A stretch of 64,000 nucleotides of DNA from the NCBI RefSeq assembly GCF_024166365.1, contig NC_064824.1, positions 40,896,608 to 40,960,607 of the forward strand, given 5' to 3'. Positions 23,281 to 34,375 of this stretch are shown here, in pieces (the first letter of the stretch is position 1; each line of letters starts with the position of its first letter). The position numbers and the translations under genes are program-made. This DNA comes from Elephas maximus indicus (lineage: Eukaryota; Chordata; Mammalia; Proboscidea; Elephantidae). The notes under the pieces were generated by a model. That model saw nothing but the letters and a program-made list of their open reading frames with translations, did no database searches and was not told the DNA's origin.

Positions 23281-23594
23281 TTGGTATCCATTTAGTGTCA
23301 AACAGGAGGAAGAGATGGTTTAAAATGTGCACAAGTCTTTCTAAAACTATAAATAAAGTCAAAAAACCTAGGCAAGGGCTAAAAGAGGGTCAAAAGAACA
23401 AGATTCAACATTGTAGGCTCAAAGCACATGTGGCACTTTTTGGGAGAGGAGAAAATGTGTTCAGTCCTGCTCTGGTCAAGAGTTGTCTGTCTGTAGTTTA
23501 GCAGTACCTTCAAGGCTCTGTACTCTTCTACTCAGCCTCGGTCTGCTATTGCTCATGATCAATGCTCTCATGCTAGACAGGGAAAAAACCAAAT

Positions 23595-23803
23595 AAAAAA
23601 CCAAACCTGTCGCCATCGATTTGCTTCTGACTCATGGTGACTCCGTGTGTTACAGAGTAGAATTGCTCCATAGGGTTTTCTTGACTGTAATGTTTATGAA
23701 AGCAGATCACCAGGTCTTTCCTTCCTGGCACCCCTGGGTGAGTTTGAACCACCAACCATTAGGTTAATAGTCTAGTGCAAACCATTTATGCCACTCAGGA
23801 ACC
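23595..23803 (-). mobile_element. AfroSINE, long-body variant
   Basis: The tail complement (ccaaacctgtcgccatcgat), the long body (gaaagcagatcaccaggtct) and a worn head are present. Possible target duplication cagggaaaa at 23578-23586 and 23808-23816. Confidence 0.85.
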
Positions 23804-23816
23804 TCATCAGGGAAAA

Positions 23817-24539
23817 GGGAGCCAATGACATTGCTTGGGATAATAAATTTGGGGGACACATTGCTAAAATAAATAATAAAACCATAGTGCAGAGGAACCC
23901 TCTGGTTTTGGAGATAGAGAATTGGAAAGAAAAACTCTGTAACTTTAGAGTGTAGCAGTCCTCTCCAGTGTGTGGTCTGTGTACTCCTGGCTAAGTTGCC
24001 TCACATTTCTGGGTCTTACTGTCCCTTAGAAAGAAGGGTCTGGACCCAACGGTCTTTAAGGCTGCATTGGAGTTTGCATGCAATCAACTCTGGGCTTTTC
24101 TAAATAAACAATAAATAAACTTGTGGTAACTGTAGAGAAGGACTGTGTCCTTGCTGATAATTGTAAAGTCCATGATGTCAAAATGCAGGGTGATAAAAAG
24201 TGAAGTTGAAAAATGAGGAAGGGGTGTGACAGGGTGTAATCTAAATAGTTTTGAAGGGGTGTGCACTTTTTAGGATGCCTAAGGTCAGGGTTGAAAAATA
24301 TGTGTCTTCTGCTAGCATATTTCAAAGTTGGCTGAACTACTTTTTGGTTAAGGATGACCTTGTCCAGAAAGAGGGAGGACATTAATTAAAGCAAGGACAG
24401 CTCCAAGGCTCAGATGACACTTTTTCTACGGGAAGAAAGCTTTGGATAATAGTTTTTATATCGAGGCTTCTGAAGAGAACACTAGACTTAGCAAAGGTTA
24501 AGATTTCACCTGGAAGGAGGCATAGAGAAGCGAGGGAAA
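23817..24539. other. Unassigned DNA
   Basis: No repeat is recognised. Two overlapping minus-strand frames (24056-24382) have no domain features. Confidence 0.4.
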
Positions 24540-26360
24540 GAGAAGAGATGTAAGAAGCCTATTGTTATGTTAATTATAAAATATATCAAATTTATTTGTG
24601 GAATTTGTATGTTTTTAACATATATAGAAGTAAAGAGGAGGGTATAATCAATTTCCATGTACCCATCATCAAGATTCACCAACCAGTTCATGGCCAATGT
24701 TGTTTTATCTATATTTTCCCTTACTGCCATCAAGATTATTTTAATGCAAATCCTTCCTGTTGTTATATAATTTCAGCTGTAAATATTTCAGCACATATTC
24801 CTAGGAGTCAAGAACTCTTTTATTTAAAAAGCAACAGCAGTATTATTTTTACACTTAAAAAATTAACAAAAAAATCTTTACTCTCATTCAGCATGCAGTC
24901 GGGGTTCAGATTTCTTCAATTGTCTCATGTATGTTGTTAGGTGCTGTCTAGTTGGTTCCTACTCATAGCGACCCTGTGTATAACAGAATGAAACACTGCC
25001 TGGTCCTGTGCCCTTCTCATGATCCTTGCTATGTTTGAACCCATTGTTGCAGCCACTGTGTCACTCTATCTCATCAAGGGTCTTCCTCTTTTTCACTGAC
25101 CCTCTACTTTACTAAGCATGATGCCCTTCTCCAGGGATTTGTCCCTCCTGATAACATGTCCAAAGTACATAAAACAAAGTCTCCCCATCATGGCTTCTAA
25201 GGAGCATTCTGGCTATACTTCTTTCAAGACAGACTTGTTCATTCTTCTGGCAGTTCATAGTGTATTCAATATTCTTCACCAACACCATTATTCAAAGGCA
25301 TCAATCCTTCTTCGGTCTTCCATATTCATTGTCCACCTTTCACATGCATATGAGGCGATTGAAAATACCATGGCTTGGATTAGGTGCCCCTTAGTCCTCA
25401 AAGTGACATCTTTGTTTTTTTAAATACTTTACGCAGGTATTTGCTGCAGATTTGCCCAATGCAAGACATCATTTGATTTCTTGACTGCTGCTTCTATGGG
25501 TGTTGATTTCGGATTCAAGTAAAATGCAATCCTTGACAACTTCAATCTTTTCTCCATTTATCACGATGTTGCTTATCGGTCCAGTTGAGAGGATTTTTGT
25601 TTTCCTTATATTGAAATACAATCCATACTGAAGACTGTAGTCTTTGATTTTCATCAATAAACACTTCAAGTCCCCTTCACTTTCAGCAAGCAAGATTGTG
25701 TCATCTGCATATCACAGGTTGTTAATGAGTCTCCTCCAATCCTGATGCCCCATTCCTCTTCATACAGTCCAGCTTCTCAGATTATCTGCTCAGCATACAG
25801 ATTGACTAACTATGGTGAAAGAATACAACCCTGATGCATACTTTTCCTGATTTTAAACCATGCGTTGTTCCCTTGTTCTGTTCTATCTCATATATATATT
25901 TTAACAATTTGCACAAATCTGGATTCTAATAAGGTCCATACATGACTATTGAATAATATCTCTCTTAAATCTCTTTTAATCTATAGGCTGCCTACCTTCC
26001 ATCTTTTTTTTTTCCCCCCTGACATTTATTTGTTGAATAACTGGGTCATTTTTCCTGTGAATTTTCTGATTTTAATGATATAATATCTGTGGTGTCTTTT
26101 GACATGGTCCTCAGTCTATTTGCTGTAAATTGTCACTTGAGGACATGATTAGATTTAGATTCAGTTTTTTTTTTTTGGTGAATATTCTTCCTAGCTGAGT
26201 AGTGTATTCCTGTCAGAAGACAAGCAACGTCTGGTGGTCTCTGTGTGTTGTTAGTAACCATTAGGGATTATTATCTAGATACCTTAATTCATTAGAGGTT
26301 GCAATATATTAATTTTGTTAGTATAATTTCTTTTTAATCTATTAGCTGAAATATTCCTAT
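24540..26360. repeat. Ancient LINE-3'-end-like repeat split by an RTE
   Basis: The left part (catgtacccatcatcaagat, aattgtctcat) and right part (taaatctcttttaatctata, tttatttgttgaataactgg) correspond to a widespread old mammalian repeat, probably an L1M-type 3' region. The RTE at 24933-25886 lies between them. Family name and strand are uncertain. Confidence 0.45.
24933..25886 (-). mobile_element. RTE LINE, 5'-truncated
   Basis: The 3' end is at 24933 (gttgttaggtgctgtctagt). A reverse-transcriptase segment on the minus strand shows the active-site motif YADD (25700-25711), followed by an open piece (25693-25469) with KIKDYSLQYGLYFNIRKTKI. The codon before YADD is a stop (TGA at 25712-25714). 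The element stops inside the reverse transcriptase. Flanks tctcatgtat and tctcatatat may be the target duplication. Confidence 0.87.
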
Positions 26361-26537
26361 TACGTGAAATTTCCCCTTTTTGGTTACACTGAGAAAGTAT
26401 ATACTTATTTATATATGAAACTTAGGATAAATACATGATTTATCCCTTTATCAGTTCGTAGCTTGTCTCCTTCAAAAGTGACCAATGAGAATCGTGGGCT
26501 TTTTTTTGTTGTAAAATATTAAAAAATGTTTATCTTA

Positions 26538-26590
26538 GACTTTTAAGTCAGACAGACATAAGTTTGAATCCTGGCTCCACCACGTTACAC
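26538..26590 (+). mobile_element. MIR fragment (ancient)
   Basis: taagtcagacagacataagt and tgaatcctggctccaccacg match the first half of a MIR element. Confidence 0.5.
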
Positions 26591-26734
26591 CAGAAAGAAT
26601 CTTTCCTCCTCTTTCCAAGGTTAAGCTCAATTCAGTTTTGACTATCATGGGTCTCCTCTGCAGGGAAATGTTCTCTAACTTTTTTGACCAGGTCAAAACC
26701 TTACCAATGTGCAATTGCACACCCATTTGTTTAG

Positions 26735-26795
26735 TGCCTGTCTTCTCTGCTAGACTATAAGCCCCATGAGGGTAGGGGCCATGTTTTATTTTAAT
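26735..26795. repeat. L2-like fragment
   Basis: The phrase gactataagccccatgaggg then aggggccatgttttat is characteristic of old L2 3' ends. Confidence 0.45.
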
Positions 26796-26801
26796 GCATT
26801 A

Positions 26802-26842
26802 CAACCAAAACCCACTGCCATTGAGTTGATTTTGACTCATAG
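26802..26842 (-). mobile_element. AfroSINE tail only, strongly 5'-truncated
   Basis: Only ccaaaacccactgccattga and gttgattttgactcatag remain, the last about 40 bases of the element. Aborted reverse transcription would give this product. Confidence 0.65.
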
Positions 26843-27795
26843 TTTAGAACCAAAATAATGTACTAGCGATGAGGTCCGGAGACGTAAAAAAATGGCGGGT
26901 GTGCTGTTACACCAATAGTAACGAAAGATTTTTTTATTTAACTAGGTATTGTATCCCCATTGTTTAGTGCAGAGCTTGGAAAACTGAATGCATTCAATTT
27001 TAAATATTTGTTTAATGAATGGTAACTTGGGTTAACTAATTTAACTCTAAGACTTATTTTTTTCATCTATACATTCAAGTGGTAGCTGGTTTTTTCTTTT
27101 TTAACTGTTTCATATCTAACAACAGTGGTCACTTAACTCTTGCTGCAAATTATTTTGTTGATATCTCTATCTAAAAAGTACCGCTTGAGGAACAATTATG
27201 AAAAAAAATTCCTTTTATTTATGAAACACTAAGTCAGATGAATACTTAACAACATTTGCAGAGCTCAGCAAAAAGTTCTGAAAGGTGGAAGAGAAAGAAA
27301 TAGTATTCATTTCTGCCTCCAAAGTGTTATGGGGGAGGCAAGGTAATGCTTGAGAGTTATTTTAAAATAACTGCACAGAATTATATAAACCTAAAAAAAA
27401 AAAAATTTTTTTTAGGTTTATATCTAAATCGGATGCTGTTATTTGCTGAGAGGTCGTTGGGATGAATGGGGTAATTTAAGTGTGGGAAGGGTCTCCAAGT
27501 AAGTTAGATTTTAAAGGAGATGAAGAACATACTTTGGAGGAGTATTCGTAGGTGGAAGCCAAAGTCTAAAGTTAGGACCAGTCTCATTCTCAACAAAGGA
27601 AGGGGTTGCTTTAAGAGGATTAAAAACTCCCTTGACTAAAAATATCTCTTCCACTGATTTGTGTTCATTAAATCAGAGTCCATCCTTCTGTAAACACCAG
27701 AATTCTAGCCTTTTCCTGCTCACAGCATGCGTTTCCCACCTCCTTAATTTTTCTCAGGCTCTGGAATGTCCTTCCCGCCTTTCTTCACCTGGCTT
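26843..27795. other. Unassigned DNA with a perfect palindrome
   Basis: AT-rich DNA. The only structure seen is the inverted repeat at 27383-27423, listed separately. Confidence 0.4.
27383..27423. repeat. Perfect 18-bp inverted repeat
   Basis: The left arm atataaacctaaaaaaaa (27383-27400) and right arm ttttttttaggtttatat (27406-27423) are exact reverse complements around a five-A spacer. It can form a hairpin or cruciform. Confidence 0.9.
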
Positions 27796-27796
27796 C

Positions 27797-27965
27797 TTGT
27801 TGTTTAGTTGCCATTGAGTTGATTTCAACTCATGGTGACCCCATGAGTGCAGAGTAGCCTTTCAGAAGCAGATCACTAGGCCTGTCTTCTGAGGCATTTC
27901 TGGGTGGGTTCAAACCATCAACCTTTGGCTAGTAATCCAGTGCTTAACTCTTTGGGCCACCCCCC
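27797..27965 (-). mobile_element. AfroSINE, long-body variant with deletion
   Basis: The GTT tail and gttgccattgagttgatttc are followed by cagaagcagatcactaggcc and a worn head (taactctttgggccaccc). Part of the body between the tail and the long-body motif is missing. Confidence 0.78.
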
Positions 27966-27968
27966 TAC

Positions 27969-28347
27969 CAGGGACGGGGTATTCAATAGGTAAATCTGGT
28001 AAGTACTGTGCTTACCGGATCATCTGTAGTGAACAATTTCACATGGGTTTCACCACATCAAAGATGTAAAATTGAAACCCATGTGAAAATGTTCACTATA
28101 GATTAGTAAGTAAGCACAAGAAAGCCCGTGCTTACCTTGCTCACTGGATCATCTGCCCCTGTCAGGGACTGTCAATTTGAAAAGAGGCTTTGATTCTGTA
28201 GGAAGGTGCTGTGGGGTTGGAGAAGAGACAGATACCAGACATACCTAGAAGCAGAATCTCTGATTGGGTGAAAAAATGTGAAATTGTTTACTACAGATGA
28301 TCTGGTAAGTACAGTACTTACCTTGCCTATTGAGCAATCTGCCCCTG
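27969..28347. mobile_element. Candidate nonautonomous fold-back DNA element
   Basis: The left end begins cagggacggggtattcaata and the right end, reverse-complemented, begins caggggcagattgctcaata. The similarity runs about 80 bases with small gaps and includes ggtaagtactgt, gcttacc and gatcatctgtagt. A third, inverted copy of the same end lies at 28073-28161. CAGGG-type termini suggest the hAT superfamily. The 8-base flanks ccccctac and cctccttc agree at six positions, a weak target duplication. There is no transposase. Confidence 0.5.
28022..28103. repeat. Long imperfect hairpin
   Basis: Arms 28022-28052 and 28073-28103 are reverse complements at 29 of 31 positions around a 20-base loop that itself contains acatc/gatgt. 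It forms the core of the fold-back element. Confidence 0.9.
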
Positions 28348-28885
28348 CCTCCTTCTTATTTTTACATGTGCCAGGAGTCACTTGTTTAGGGTGTCTTTCT
28401 CAGCCTTCTCCCCAACTCCACCAGGTGGATGAAGTCCTTGCATATTTTTTCCCATTACACCTTATACAAATCCCATCACAACGTTTCCCACATTGCTTTT
28501 ACACACTGACTTCACTGAGCTATGAGGGCAAGAACTCTCTTATTTATCTTTATAACCTCTGCACAGTGTCCAGCATATACTTAGTGTTTAAGAAGTAAAC
28601 AGATAATTGAAATCTTATCTTGTAAGTAGAAGGGAAAGTTGAAGTCCAGACTGGTCTCATTCACAACAAAAAGAGGAACTGCTTTAAAAAGGTTAAAAAT
28701 TCAATTGACTAAATATATCTCTTCTGTTAGCCTGAGGTGATTCAAATCAACATCTACCGTTTTGTAAATACTGGGCTTTATAGGTTTAAATTTGGTTAAG
28801 ATACTTAGTTACCTGGAGGTATAGGCCAGTAAGCACAAACCTAAGTTAGTTTATTTGACTCTTTTTTAGGAGTAGTAAAAGGTGG
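28348..28885. other. Unassigned DNA
   Basis: No repeat is recognised. The phrase at 28630-28740 (aagtccagactggtctcattcacaac) recalls 27560-27660 (accagtctcattctcaacaaagg, then attaaaaactcccttgacta), suggesting an old local duplication of about 100 bases. Confidence 0.4.
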
Positions 28886-29080
28886 TAAGGAGTCTGGTAG
28901 TACAGTGGTTAAGCACTTGCCTGCTAACCTAAAGGTTGGCAGTTTGAACCCACCACTGGCTCTGTGGGAGAAGAAACCTGGCGATCTGCTCCTGTACAGA
29001 TTATAGTCTAGGAAATCCTATGGGGCAGTTCTACTCTGTCCTATATGAGTCGGCATCGACTAGATAGCACAGAACAACAA
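28886..29080 (+). mobile_element. AfroSINE, medium-body variant
   Basis: The head gagtctggtagtacagtggt, gcagtttgaaccc, a medium body (gcgatctgctcctgtacaga) and a tail with cgactagatagcac and an AAC run are present. The AAC-rich end resembles the RTE tail. Confidence 0.82.
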
Positions 29081-29499
29081 CAACGGGTTGGTAGGGGAGT
29101 TGGCACGGCCAGCAACCTGATTCCAGCTTAGGTAAGCAGCATAGGCTGACGTTCAGGCTAGGCTGAGATGCAGGGAAAGAAGAAAAGTAAATTGCTCAGT
29201 TTTCTTTTTTTTTTTTTCCTAGAATGATCCCTTTGTGAAAAGGCGGGAGAAGGTATGAAGAGTTTAGAGCATAGCAATCAGTCATTCAGTCTTTAAACCA
29301 GATTGTAGAAACTGAGCAGAGGTGAACTATAAAGGATTCAAACAGGAGGACAATTGTTGGAGAGACTTGAAACATGGACAGGTGACAAGGTTGTATGTAA
29401 AATTGCCAGCAGTATTGCTGCATAAACGCATGATAATATTTCCAGAAAAAGAAAATCATCTTGTATTAGCAGGGCTTTGAATACTTACTCAGAGAATCC
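29081..29499. other. Unassigned DNA
   Basis: Only a T run at 29205-29218 stands out. Confidence 0.4.
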
Positions 29500-29662
29500 C
29501 AAAAGCAAACGCATTGCCGTTGAGTCAATTCCAACTCATAGTGACCCTGTAGGACACAGTACAATTACCCCATAGGGGTTCCAAGGAGTGGCTAGTGGAT
29601 TCAAACTGCCAATCTTTTGGTTAGCAGCCAGAGCTCTTAAGCACTGCACCACCAAGGCTCCA
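29500..29662 (-). mobile_element. AfroSINE
   Basis: The tail complement (gccgttgagtcaattccaac) runs to the head complement (cactgcaccaccaaggctcc). The similar flanks cagagaatccc and cagagaaccca may be the target duplication. Confidence 0.87.
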
Positions 29663-29830
29663 GATTTTATACAGAGAACCCATTCGTTTACCCAGGCCCT
29701 TAAGACAGGCAGTTATCTGCCTAACAGAGCTGCTGTTTGCTGTAAACAACTATCTACCTGGTGTCAGAATTTCTGAATAGATAAGACACACTTGTGCTCA
29801 GGAAAGAACTTCTGCAGTCAGCACAGCAAA

Positions 29831-31339
29831 TTTTTTTTTCTTTTTCTTTTTTTAAAATTGTGCTTCAGATGAAGGTTTATAGAACAAGCTAGCTTACCAT
29901 TAAACAATTAGTACATATATTGTTTTGTGACATTGGTTGCCAACCCAATGACATCTCAACACTCTTCTCTCTACTTTGAGTTTCCTATTACCAGCATTCC
30001 TGTCCCCTCTTGCCTTCTTGCCCTTGCCCCTGGGCTGGTGTGCCCATTTAGTCTTGTTTTGCTTTATGGGCCTGTCTAATCTTTGGCTGAAGGGTGGACC
30101 TCAGGAGTGACTTCATTACAGAGCTAAAAGGGTGCCTGGGGGCCATGCTTTTGGGGTTTCTCCAGTCTCTGTCAGACCAGTATGTCTATTTTTGTGTGTG
30201 TGTGTGAGTTAGAATTTTGTTCTGTGTTTTTCTCCAGCCCTGTCTGGGACCCTCTATTGTGATCCTTGTCAGAGCAGTCAGTGTGGTAGCCAGGCACCAT
30301 CTAGTTGTGCTGGACTCAGTCTGGAGGAGGCTGTAGTGCTTGTGGTTCATTAGTCCTTTGGACTAATCTTTCACTTGTGTCTTTGACTTTCTTCATTCTC
30401 CCTTGCTCCAGACAGGGTGAGACCAGTGGAATATATTAGATAGCTGCTCACAAGCTTTTAAGATATCAAAGGCTACTCCCCAAAGTGGAATGTAGAACAT
30501 TTTCTTTATAAACTGTGTTATGCCAATTGAGCTAGATATTCCCCAAGAGCATGGTCCCCACAGCCCTCAGCCCAGTAATTTGGTCTCTCATAGAGTTTGG
30601 ATGTGTCTATGGAGCTTCCATGACCTTGCCTTGGACAAGTTGTGCTGGCTTCCCCAGTATTGTTTACTGTCTTACCCTTCACCAAAGTTACTGCTTATCT
30701 ATTGTCTACCCAAAAAAAACCCAGTGCCATCAAGTCGATTCCGACTCATAGCGACCCTATAGAACAGAGTAGAACTGCTCCGTAGAGTTCCCAAGGAGCA
30801 CCTGGCGGATTTGAACTGCCGGCCCTTGGGTTAGCAGCTGTAGCACTTAATCGATTGTTTAGTTAGTGTTTTTCCATTCCCACCCCTCACCTCCCTCGTA
30901 ACCATGAAAGATTGTTTCTTTTTGTGTGTGAACTGTTTGATAAGTTTTTATAGTAGTGGTTTCATACAATATTTGTCCTTTTGTGATTGATTTATTTCAC
31001 TCAGTGTAATGCCCTCCAGATTCACCCATGTGTGAGACGCTTTACAGATTCATCGGTTCTTTATCATGGTGTAGTATTCTGTTGTATGCATGTACCATAG
31101 TTTGTTGATCCATTCATCTGTTGATAGGCATCTGGGTTGTTCCAATCTTTTTGCTATTGTGAACAATGCTGAAATGAACACGGCTGTGCATATGTCTATT
31201 TATGTGACAGCTCTTATTTCTCTATGATATATTCCTAGGAGTGGGATTGCTGGATCATATGGTATTTCTATTTCCAGCTTTTTAAGGAAGTGCCATATCA
31301 TTTTCCAAAATGGTTGTACCATTTTGCATTCCCACCAGT
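29831..31339 (-). mobile_element. L1, 5'-truncated, with 11-base target duplication
   Basis: On the minus strand the copy starts in the ORF2 C-terminal region (31339-30930), where YWWECKMVQPFWKMIWHFL and IPYDPAIPLLGIY are recognisable, then runs into a 3' untranslated region of about 1 kb and an A tail. The duplication agcacagcaaa is perfect (29820-29830 and 31340-31350). In-frame stops after the recognisable stretch show decay. The AfroSINE at 30711-30862 entered later. Confidence 0.93.
30711..30862 (-). mobile_element. AfroSINE inside the L1 3' region
   Basis: The tail complement (cccagtgccatcaagtcgat) and body (cagagtagaactgctccgta) are well preserved. The head complement is partial (cagctgtagcacttaatcga). 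Nesting makes it younger than the L1. Confidence 0.88.
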
Positions 31340-31350
31340 AGCACAGCAAA

Positions 31351-32205
31351 CTTTTTTGATAATATGTGAAAAAAGACATTCTCAGAAAAACTAGAAAACC
31401 CTCTTTTGTATAAATCTGAACTTGAGGTAGGGGATGGGTTGTCATTTTTATCAGGCTCACTAAAAGATTAAGGAAAATCCAGGATTATTTCAGACAGCGT
31501 TAGAAATGAGCAATAAAGTGTTGATCATTAGAATAAGACTGACCTTGTTGTATTTCATAAGTTTTAGCACTTGTCTAAGAATACACATTCAATTAAATGT
31601 TTCCACCCATAACATATGTTTCTTTCCTGGGTGAAGGATGGGGAGAAGTGGATATTTTTATATGAAAAAAAAAAAATCTTTTTCTTCTATCATGTTTAAA
31701 TATATAAGATTTCATAAACTGACATTTTTGACTAGGTCTGTATTAGCTAAACGAGGTTGTTTAAATATTTATAAGTACCAGTTTGACTCCTGATTTATAT
31801 GAAATCTTCAGAAATAATACCAAATAAACTTTTAAATTATACTGATTGGGAAGTCTCATAAATACCTCTCAAAAAGACAATACGTATTTTTAATTCTTTT
31901 TTTACAACCATATTTTTGTGTTTGTGAACCCCTCAGTGTTGTAGCAGTGAGGAGATGAAATAAAAACTTATTTGTGGTAACCTGTTATGGTTTTAAGTTT
32001 TGTTTATTCCAAATTATGACAGCTATTCCTGGGCAACCTAATTTACCTGGTAAGTTAATACCTTACCTTGCTTCTGGTTGTTTGCTTTTAAAAGTGTAAG
32101 GAGCCTTTACTCTTTTTTTTTTTTTCTTCCTTTGCTCTCTGTCTCTGTTTCATTCCAAACTCCATTACACTGTTTTACCAAATAGATCTTCATAGTGTTG
32201 ATTGT
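31351..32205. other. Unassigned AT-rich DNA
   Basis: No repeat is recognised beyond A and T runs (31665-31677, 32111-32125). Confidence 0.4.
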
Positions 32206-32209
32206 TGGT

Positions 32210-32552
32210 GGTGGGACTGTTGTTAGCTGCCGTCGAGCTGGCCCTGACTCATGGTGATCCCACTCACAACAGAATGAAATGACACCAAGTCCTGTGTCAT
32301 CCCCACGATCTGTTGTGGACGGACTGCTGTGATCCGTAGGGTTTTCACTGACTGATTTTTGTAAGTAGATCACGAGGCCTTTCTTCCTAAGCCATCTTAG
32401 TCTGCGGTCTCTGCTGGAACTTGTGTAGCATCATAGCAACACATAGGCTCCACTGACAAATGGGTGGTGGCTACTCCTGAGGCGCATTGGCTGGAATCAA
32501 ACCACGATATCCTACATGAGAATTCTACCACTGAACCACCAATGCCCTGTTC
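32210..32552 (-). mobile_element. tRNA-Gly-headed SINE with RTE-like body and tail
   Basis: On the minus strand the head reads ggcattggtggttcagtggt then agaattctcatgtagg and gtttgattccagcc, close to a tRNA-Gly with both internal promoter boxes. The body (agcagagaccgcagactaag, then gtcagtgaaaaccctacgga) resembles the 5' region of the RTE at 8.5-8.75 kb. The tail (gtttcattctgttgtgag-like, then gctcgacggcagctaacaac) resembles the RTE 3' end. A second copy lies at 55855-56190. Confidence 0.8.
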
Positions 32553-32577
32553 CCTTACGCACCATAGTGTTGATCAA

Positions 32578-32713
32578 AAAACCCAAAAGTCTGTGGCCAC
32601 AGAGTTAATTCCAACTCATAACAACCCTATATGACAGAGAAGAACTGCCCCACAGTACTTCCAAGGAGCGACTGGTGGATTCGAACTGTTGAACTTTTGG
32701 TTAGCAGCCAAGC
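32578..32713 (-). mobile_element. AfroSINE
   Basis: The tail complement (ctgtggccacagagttaatt) through tggattcgaactgttgaact and ttagcagccaagct. The first head bases are lost. Confidence 0.83.
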
Positions 32714-34225
32714 TTATTATCATTCCTTTTAATAACTATTTCCTAAGGACCAGCAGGGAGCCTTCCAATATTCAACATGGTTTATGACCTCAGTGAGATG
32801 GACAATGTATAGAAATGCCATTTGGCATTAAGACAAGAACAAGGTTGTTCAAATATAATGGTTCTGGCCTCCTTTGCGTTATTATGAATTTTTGTTTGTT
32901 TTGTTATTACCGTCAGGCACCCTATGTGTTTTCAGGAGGAGTCAGTGTGACACTGGAAGAGAGTCTTAGTGAAATACAGCAAGGTCCTTATACTATGGCC
33001 TGACTCTCACATAGCTCTGCAGGAAGTAGGCAGGAGGTGGTGGCAGAAAGAAAAAGATACTGAGGTGTTCTAACATGGGCGCAGGGGTACTTGGCGATAA
33101 TAGAACATTATTGAAATCTTCCTCTAGAACGAGTCATGACCAAATAGAATGCGAAGCTTTGTACATCCCAAGAAAATATTGATTGCTCTGATTTTTATGG
33201 ACTTGCACTTTGGAAAGGTTGGCAAGTTGATAGACAATAAATGCATTTGGAATTCAGTTTATCTTGTGGCTTAAGTTTACATAGGGGTGGTACCAAAGTT
33301 AGTGACACATGGCTGTCTTTCCAAGGGTCTGATTTGCTAAAAACAATACTAAAATATTTGACAGGTGACTTTGAGGATTCTAGGCTTACCTGGGAAGCAG
33401 TTTGCATTGTAGGTCAAGGACAGACAGTAGTTTTTCAAACCCAAATCAAGGACCTAAACACCTTAAAGAAATGAATTTCATTGTGAAGCTGAAATAATTG
33501 CATACTATATAGTCCCTAACTTAATTAGAGACAGCTGTCCCACCTGTCTAATAAGCTCCATATTGTTAAATGTCAATACTAGCATCTCCCTTCATCAGCA
33601 TTATCCAAAATTTAATGTTAATATTATTTTACAGAATCTGTGGAGATATTTTGTTATTTCTTCCTTTTACTTTCTTTTCTTAAGTGTATGTGATCGTGGG
33701 TGTGTGGAGGGGTAAATGTTGGGAAGGTGGGGGTGGAGGTCATATGTATCTCCAAAGTGTAATAGTAAAAGTAGTTGGTGAAATTATAACCAGAGTTTTG
33801 TTTCCTCAACGTTTAATTCCAGAGATGCTTCGCTACTTTAAAGAAAAATGTTGAAACTGAGAGGCAGATACCTGTTCCCACACAGATGATTTTTTATCAG
33901 TATAAACTCTGATAAGGTGTCAAAAAAAAAAAATTGGGGATACTTTTGTGGAAGTTTGATATGGTGAGTAGCCGTATGTCAGATACAATATTAATTTAGC
34001 CTACGTACTCTAACATTATAAAATAAGAGACAGATAGGATATTTTCTCTAAAAAGGACATAGTTAAAATGCTTGAAAATGACAACTAGTCAAATATGGGC
34101 ATAACTTCTCCATGATAAAGAGATAACTTATTGTCCAGACATTAGTGTATATTTTACTTCTAAGAACATAGTGACGGAAATACCTTATCTTCCCCCTCAT
34201 GCTCTGACAATAAGTTTCATATTCT
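32714..34225. other. Unassigned DNA
   Basis: 1.5 kb without a recognised repeat. Frames of 62-77 codons lie on both strands and lack features. A TG/GGA-rich patch lies at 33690-33745. Confidence 0.4.
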
Positions 34226-34375
34226 GTTACCATTGAGTCGATTCCAACTCATAGTGACCCTGTAGGACAGAACGGAAGTGTCCCATAGGGTTTCCAAGGA
34301 GAGGCTGGTGGATTCGAACTGCCAACCTTTTGGTTAGCAGCCGAGCTCTTAAACACTGAGCCACCAGGGCTCCCT
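34226..34375 (-). mobile_element. AfroSINE
   Basis: The tail complement (ccattgagtcgattccaact) to the head complement (ctgagccaccagggctccc). Few differences from neighbouring copies. Confidence 0.9.

Noticed and set aside
24056..24382. 108-codon minus-strand frame
   Set aside because: No recognisable domain, with an overlapping alternative frame on the same strand; chance-sized.
31200..31460. 86-codon minus-strand frame as a separate gene
   Set aside because: The second half is the L1 ORF2 C-terminus and the first half is flanking DNA beyond the L1 target duplication.
32460..32552. tRNA-Gly gene
   Set aside because: The tRNA-like segment is mutated and fused to a SINE body; it is the head of a retroposon.
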